Of a DNA stretch of 8,848 nucleotides, positions 5,483-8,848 are shown piece after piece (position 1 is the stretch's first letter; each line of letters begins with the position of its first letter). The DNA comes from Spirochaetota bacterium (lineage in GTDB: Bacteria > Spirochaetota > Spirochaetia > Treponematales > Breznakiellaceae), in NCBI GenBank assembly GCA_023398155.1, contig JAEWSV010000336.1, positions 1 through 8,848 of the forward strand, read 5' to 3'. The position numbers were made by a program, and so were the translations under genes. The notes under the pieces were generated by a model that worked only from the letters and a program-made list of their open reading frames with translations, was not told the DNA's origin and ran no database searches.

Positions 5483-6760
5483 CTACCCCACGAGCCTCGT
5501 AACGTTACGATGCGAAAAGATCTCGTCCAGCACGAGCACGGCGGCGCCGGTCACGCCGACGTCCTCGCCGAGGGTCGTCTTCTTGACCACGAGATCGGCC
5601 GTCGCGAGCGGCGTGGAGCGGCGGTAGACCGCCTCGCGGATACTCGCGATGTAGCGTTCGCCCATGAGGGCGAGCCCACCGCCGACGACGATGATCGACG
5701 GGTTGAAAAAGTTGACGAGCTTGGCCAGGACGTTGCCCACGGCCGTGCCCGACTCCATGACGAGCCGCATGCACTCGGCGTCGCCCGCGGCGGCGCCGTT
5801 CGCGATGGCGGCGAGGTCCAAGCCGGAAGCGGCGGCGAGGCGGTCCGCGAGGAAGCGGCTGGTGCCCGCGCGGGCGGCCTCCGCAGCCCGGCTCCGGAGC
5901 GCGGCTCCGCCGGCGGTCGCTTCCAGGCAACCCCGGTTTCCGCAGCGGCAGGGCGTCTGGTCCCCGTCTATGCCGATATGGCCGATGTCGCCCGCCGCGC
6001 CCTTGGCGCCGCGGTAGAGACGGCCGTCCACGATGATGCCCGCGCCGATGCCGGTGCCGATTTTCACGAAAATGAAATTATCCGCGTCGGCGGCGGCGCC
6101 ACGGTCCCGTTCGCCCAAAGCCATGACGTTCACGTCATTGTCCAGGAAGACCGGGCAGGAGAATCGTTCCGCGAGATAAGAGGTCACGGGGAAGCGATCC
6201 CAGCCGGGCATGACCGGCGGACTCACCGGTATGCCGCGGCTGAAATCCACCGGCCCGGGCACCCCGATGCCGATGCCGAAGAGATCCTTGCGGTGGAGGC
6301 CCGCGCGGCCAGCGAGTTCCGTCGCCAGGGACGCGATTCGCTCCAGGGCGGAATCCGGCGTCTCCGCGGAGAGGTCGAGGGGAACCCGGACGCGCTCCAG
6401 GATGACGGCCTCGAGGTCGCAGAGCGCGACCGCGAGGTGGGTCTGGCCGATATCCGCGCCGACCACGAATCCCGCGTTCTCCGCAACCTTGAGCTTCCGC
6501 CGCTTGGAACCCTCCTTCGTTTCCTCGCGGACGAGGCCCGCGGCGAGAAGCCGATCCACGTAAATGGAGACGGTGCTCTTCGCGAGGCCCGCGATACGGC
6601 CGATGTCGGAGGCCGCGAGCGGCCCCCGGTCCCGGATGATTTTGAATACCCGCCCGACGGTCGCCGTGCCGCCCACGGCGGCGTTCGTGCCGCCTAGGAT
6701 GGAGCCCGTCGAGGGGAGATCGCCCGCCGCGGTGTCGTATCGGTCCTGATCGTCAAGCAT
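5483..6760 (-). CDS. ROK family transcriptional regulator (NagC/Mlc/XylR type)
   Basis: This 425-residue protein has the repressor arrangement of the ROK family. A winged helix-turn-helix lies at about 35-92 (helices near 50-72), followed by a sugar-kinase-like domain. The kinase-like part shows the phosphate-binding motif GADIGQTHLAVAL (101-113), LDNDVNVMALGE (206-217) and the glycine-rich KIGTGIGAGIIVDG (233-246). The zinc site is H261 with CRCGNRGCLE (271-280: C271, C273, C278). ROK repressors usually bind DNA until a sugar or sugar phosphate releases them. Its place between transporter and enzyme genes suggests that it controls this operon and itself. Residue 258 in GDIGH is Asp where ROK sugar kinases usually have Glu; ROK regulators vary here. 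GGAGG lies 10 bases before ATG 6760, slightly long, and there is no better in-frame start. Whether it retains any kinase activity cannot be judged. Confidence 0.94.
   Translation of the reverse strand: MLDDQDRYDTAAGDLPSTGSILGGTNAAVGGTATVGRVFKIIRDRGPLAASDIGRIAGLAKSTVSIYVDRLLAAGLVREETKEGSKRRKLKVAENAGFVVGADIGQTHLAVALCDLEAVILERVRVPLDLSAETPDSALERIASLATELAGRAGLHRKDLFGIGIGVPGPVDFSRGIPVSPPVMPGWDRFPVTSYLAERFSCPVFLDNDVNVMALGERDRGAAADADNFIFVKIGTGIGAGIIVDGRLYRGAKGAAGDIGHIGIDGDQTPCRCGNRGCLEATAGGAALRSRAAEAARAGTSRFLADRLAAASGLDLAAIANGAAAGDAECMRLVMESGTAVGNVLAKLVNFFNPSIIVVGGGLALMGERYIASIREAVYRRSTPLATADLVVKKTTLGEDVGVTGAAVLVLDEIFSHRNVTRLVG
5497..5510. promoter_or_regulatory. Perfect 14-bp palindrome, possible LacI- or ROK-type operator
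   Basis: TCGTAACGTTACGA is its own reverse complement. It lies inside the last codons of the ROK gene, 20 bases upstream of the dehydrogenase ATG at 5477. A central CG flanked by TAA/TTA arms is the general form of LacI/GalR-family operators. Which protein would bind it is unknown; the ROK product itself is one candidate. It also encodes the residues around NVTRL, so coding chance is the main alternative. Confidence 0.35.
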
Positions 6761-6770
6761 GATGAGGCAT

Positions 6771-6775
6771 CCTCC
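6771..6775 (-). promoter_or_regulatory. Ribosome binding site of the ROK gene
   Basis: GGAGG on the minus strand lies 10 bases before ATG 6760 in a 36-base gap after the binding-protein stop codon. The spacing is longer than optimal and could lower repressor expression relative to the binding protein. Confidence 0.55.
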
Positions 6776-6796
6776 GGCGGGCTTATTCCTTCGGCC

Positions 6797-7768
6797 TCAG
6801 AAGACGGCTTCCGGCACGTAGTACGACTTGGCGTTATCCTTCGTGATGAGCTCGCTGCCCAGGATTATACGGAGCGGGAGCTTCTTCTGGTAGAAGCCTT
6901 CGAATACGCGCTGGCGCAGGCCCACGACCGCCATGGATACGGCGGTAGCGCAGACGTCGGGCGGATAGGTGGCGTTGGCGCGGACGAGCGGATCGCCGTC
7001 CATAATGCGCTTCACGATCTCCTTCTTCGCCGCTCCGCCGAACATGATCTTGATGTCCCTGCGGCCTGACTCCTTGTACGCCTGGAGGGCGCCCTCGAGC
7101 ATGTCGTCGTCCGCGGTGTAGACCGCGTCGATGGCCTTGTACTTGGAAAGGTAGTTCTCCATGACGGAGAGGGCCTTCTCCTTGTTCCACATGCCGGGCT
7201 GGCTGTCCAGGACCTTGATCCCCGGATACTTAGCCGCGATGTCCTTGGCCACGTTCGTGCGGAGGTCGCTGATCACGCTCGGCACGCCTTCGATGAGGAC
7301 GACGTTGCCCTTGTAGTTGAGTTCCTTGCAGATCCATTCCATGGCCTGGCGGGCATAGGATTCGTCGTCGTTGGACAGGTACACGTCGTAAACCTGCTTG
7401 GTGACGCCGCGGTCCAGGACCACGACGTAAACGCCCTTGGCATAGGCCTTCTCTACCACCGGGGTGAGCGGAGCCGACTCGAAGGGGAACACCACGAGTC
7501 CGTCCACCTTCTGAACGATCATGTCCTCGATGTCCGCGACCTGCTTGGTGACGTCAGGCGACGTCTTGAAGATGAAGTCCACGTTCGGGTCCTTCTTCTT
7601 CCAATCGTCGATGGCCTTCTTGGCCCACCAGTTCGCCCCGCCCATCCAGCCGTGGTCGGCAGTCGGCATAGTCACGCCGATCTTGATCTTCTTGGTCGCC
7701 GCGGACTGGCCGAACGCCAAACCGGCGATGACCGTCATCGCTACCAGGAGAGCCAGTACCTTTTTCAC
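6797..7768 (-). CDS. Periplasmic sugar-binding protein of a ribose-type ABC transporter (Peripla_BP_4)
   Basis: This 323-residue protein captures the sugar outside the cytoplasmic membrane and delivers it to the permease. Residues 1-20 are a classic signal peptide (KK, a hydrophobic core, then AFGQSA). No lipobox cysteine is seen, so a soluble periplasmic protein is expected. The mature part has the two-lobe type I fold: IKIGVTMPTADHGWMGGANWW (28-48), VDGLVVFPFES (88-98), VVVLDRGV (115-122), VLIEGVPSVISDLRT (157-171) and DAVYTADDDMLEGAL (214-228). D119/R120 and R170 match the sugar-contacting positions D89/R90 and R141 of E. coli RbsB. At the position of RbsB D215 this protein has Gly (MFGGAA, around 244). 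That points to a ligand or binding mode different from ribose. The GTG start at 7768 is supported by AAGGAGGAG just upstream and by the signal peptide beginning there. Confidence 0.94.
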   Translation of the reverse strand: MKKVLALLVAMTVIAGLAFGQSAATKKIKIGVTMPTADHGWMGGANWWAKKAIDDWKKKDPNVDFIFKTSPDVTKQVADIEDMIVQKVDGLVVFPFESAPLTPVVEKAYAKGVYVVVLDRGVTKQVYDVYLSNDDESYARQAMEWICKELNYKGNVVLIEGVPSVISDLRTNVAKDIAAKYPGIKVLDSQPGMWNKEKALSVMENYLSKYKAIDAVYTADDDMLEGALQAYKESGRRDIKIMFGGAAKKEIVKRIMDGDPLVRANATYPPDVCATAVSMAVVGLRQRVFEGFYQKKLPLRIILGSELITKDNAKSYYVPEAVF

Positions 7769-7771
7769 GTT

Positions 7772-7780
7772 CTCCTCCTT
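7772..7780 (-). promoter_or_regulatory. Strong Shine-Dalgarno of the binding-protein gene
   Basis: AAGGAGGAG on the minus strand has its GGAGG core five bases from the GTG at 7768. It decides the non-ATG start and fits the high expression expected of a binding protein. Confidence 0.8.
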
Positions 7781-7795
7781 ATCGGCGCCGCCCTT

Positions 7796-7813
7796 CCCGT
7801 CCCTACGGATGGG
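7796..7813 (-). other. Intercistronic hairpin before the binding-protein gene
   Basis: On the minus strand CCCATCC and GGACGGG can form a 7-bp stem with one A-C mismatch around a 4-base loop. It has no T-run. It lies 27 bases before the binding-protein start and may act as an mRNA-stabilising or pausing element. Confidence 0.4.
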
Positions 7814-7817
7814 CCCC

Positions 7818-7830
7818 CGGCGGTTCGCCG
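7818..7830 (-). other. Short GC-rich hairpin after the permease gene
   Basis: CGGCG and CGCCG form a 5-bp stem around a 3-base loop, 8 bases after the permease stop codon. There is no T-run, so it is not a convincing terminator. With the neighbouring hairpin it fills much of the only long gap within the operon. Confidence 0.3.
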
Positions 7831-7838
7831 TCCAAAAC

Positions 7839-8807
7839 CTATTGGCGTTGGCGCTGCACGAAGACGGCGCCGATGATCACGAGGCCCTTCACCGCGCCCT
7901 GGAGGTACGGCGAGAGGCCCACCATGTTGAGCATGTTGTTGATGACGCCCAGGGTGATCGCGCCGACCACCGTGCCCCAGACGGAACCGCGGCCGCCCGT
8001 CATGGCCGTCCCGCCGATGATGACCGCGGCGATCGCGTCCATCTCGTAGTTGACGCCGAGGGTGGACGAGCCGACCGAGTTGAAGCGCATGGCGATGAGG
8101 ACGGCCGAGATGCCGACCATGACGCCGTTCACCGTATAGGTGGCGAGCCTCGTCCTGTCCACGTCGATGGCCGAGTAGCGCGCCACGCGGGCGTTGGAAC
8201 CCACCGCGCGGACGTAGCGGCCGTACCGGGTCCGCTTGAGCGCGAAGGAGAGTACGGCCGCGAGCGCGAGGAGGGAAAGCGCGGGAAAGGGCACGCCCAG
8301 GACGGCGGCCGATCCGAGATCGCCGAAGAGCGGCGAAGCGGACCGGAATTCGCCCGCGTCGGCCATATAGAGGGAGAGCGAGCGGAAGATGGCCATGGTG
8401 CCGAGCGTGACGATGAAGGGCGCGATACGGCCCTTGGTCACGAGGATGCCGTTCGCGAAACCGCAAGAACCGCCCGCGCCGATCGCCACGGCGATCGCGA
8501 AGGTCACGGCCCAACCCTGCGGGGTCCCCCCCGCCACGGAGGCGTTGAGCGCGAGCACCGCCAACGACCCTACGAACGCCGCCGTCGAGCCGACCGACAG
8601 GTCGATGCCGCCGGCTATGATGACGAAGGTCATCCCGAGGGCGATGATGCCCGTGTAGGATACCTGCCTGAGGATATTGAGGAGGTTCTGGGGCGTGAGG
8701 AAATAGGGACTCAGGAAGGACGAGACCGCGACGAGGAGCGCGAGCGCCGCGAAGGCCGCGTACTTTTCTTTTTCCATCCGACGTATGCGTTCGACGATGG
8801 CGTTCAT
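7839..8807 (-). CDS. ABC sugar transporter permease, RbsC type (BPD_transp_2)
   Basis: This 322-residue inner-membrane permease forms the translocation path, normally as a dimer with an RbsA-type ATPase. About 8-10 hydrophobic segments cover residues 17-315. Family signatures are GMTFVIIAGGIDLSVGS (58-74), PFIVTLGTMAIFRSL (130-144), the cytoplasmic loop GRYVRAVGSNARVARYSAID (196-215) that contacts the ATPase, and AVIIGGTAMTGGRGSVWGT (261-279). Length matches E. coli RbsC (about 320). ATG 8807 is set by AAGGAG seven bases upstream and by the ATGA overlap with the ATPase gene. No second permease gene is present, consistent with the homodimer used by ribose-type systems. Sugar specificity is normally set by the binding protein, so the substrate cannot be inferred from this gene. 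Confidence 0.95.
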   Translation of the reverse strand: MNAIVERIRRMEKEKYAAFAALALLVAVSSFLSPYFLTPQNLLNILRQVSYTGIIALGMTFVIIAGGIDLSVGSTAAFVGSLAVLALNASVAGGTPQGWAVTFAIAVAIGAGGSCGFANGILVTKGRIAPFIVTLGTMAIFRSLSLYMADAGEFRSASPLFGDLGSAAVLGVPFPALSLLALAAVLSFALKRTRYGRYVRAVGSNARVARYSAIDVDRTRLATYTVNGVMVGISAVLIAMRFNSVGSSTLGVNYEMDAIAAVIIGGTAMTGGRGSVWGTVVGAITLGVINNMLNMVGLSPYLQGAVKGLVIIGAVFVQRQRQ

Positions 8808-8848
8808 GCGCTGACTCCTTCACGGATACCGGTGGCGAGGTACATGAT
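8804..8848 (-). CDS. C-terminal end of a sugar ABC transporter ATPase (RbsA type), partial
   Basis: Only the last 14 codons and the stop are in the window. They read IMYLATGIREGVSA and then TGA (8806-8804). An I-M-x-x-ATG ending is common at the C-terminus of RbsA/XylG-type dual-domain ATPases, and the position just before an RbsC-type permease is where such a gene is expected. The stop overlaps the permease start as ATGA. The call rests on this short motif and on context; the Walker motifs lie outside the window. Confidence 0.72.
   Translation of the reverse strand: MMYLATGIREGVSA
8815..8820 (-). promoter_or_regulatory. Ribosome binding site of the permease inside the ATPase gene
   Basis: AAGGAG on the minus strand lies seven bases from ATG 8807, inside the last codons of the upstream ATPase gene. 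Together with the 4-base overlap it implies coupled translation. Confidence 0.75.

Noticed and set aside
5510..6697. Long plus-strand open frame of 395 codons opposite the ROK gene
   Set aside because: The minus-strand frame has clear ROK motifs, while this one has none and a biased composition.
7765..8823. Minus-strand open frame of 352 codons overlapping the permease in another frame
   Set aside because: It is His/Arg-rich without hydrophobic segments. The alternative frame gives a textbook RbsC-type permease.

Overview
The window is GC-rich, and every gene supported here lies on the minus strand, so transcription runs from high to low coordinates. No rRNA, tRNA, CRISPR array, transposase or phage gene was found. 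A multi-pass chemotaxis receptor, a 7TM HisKA_2-type sensor kinase and a periplasmic-binding-protein sugar transporter point to a motile, free-living bacterium with a cell envelope. Spirochaetota is my best guess, but it rests on family impression only and the window cannot prove it.

Positions 8848 to 3368 read as one sugar uptake and catabolism operon. In transcription order it holds the last 14 codons of a ribose-type ABC ATPase, an RbsC-type permease that overlaps it by 4 bases, a secreted periplasmic sugar-binding protein, a ROK repressor, a Gfo/Idh/MocA NAD(P)-dependent dehydrogenase and a TIM-barrel sugar isomerase/epimerase. Gaps are -4, 70, 36, 5 and 10 bases, and several genes have good Shine-Dalgarno sites. 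A plausible scheme is that the ABC transporter imports a sugar, glycoside or polyol, the ROK protein senses it or a derivative, and the dehydrogenase and epimerase convert it, possibly through a keto-sugar intermediate. The substrate cannot be read from sequence. The operon promoter lies outside the window.

A perfect 14-bp palindrome sits just upstream of the dehydrogenase gene, inside the end of the ROK gene. It could be an internal operator. The dehydrogenase carries an in-frame 15-bp tandem repeat, and the 70-base gap before the binding-protein gene contains two GC-rich hairpins.

Positions 3367 to 1 hold two signalling genes that look separate from the operon: a membrane histidine kinase (7TM, PAS, HisKA_2, HATPase) and the N-terminal two thirds or so of a methyl-accepting chemotaxis protein that runs off the window. 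No response regulator is present. Both genes lack a Shine-Dalgarno at normal spacing, and promoter-like elements place the predicted transcript start at or within 2 bases of the start codon. The 211-base gap between them contains a cluster of direct and inverted GC-rich repeats resembling REP-type elements. One arm extends into the last codons of the kinase gene.
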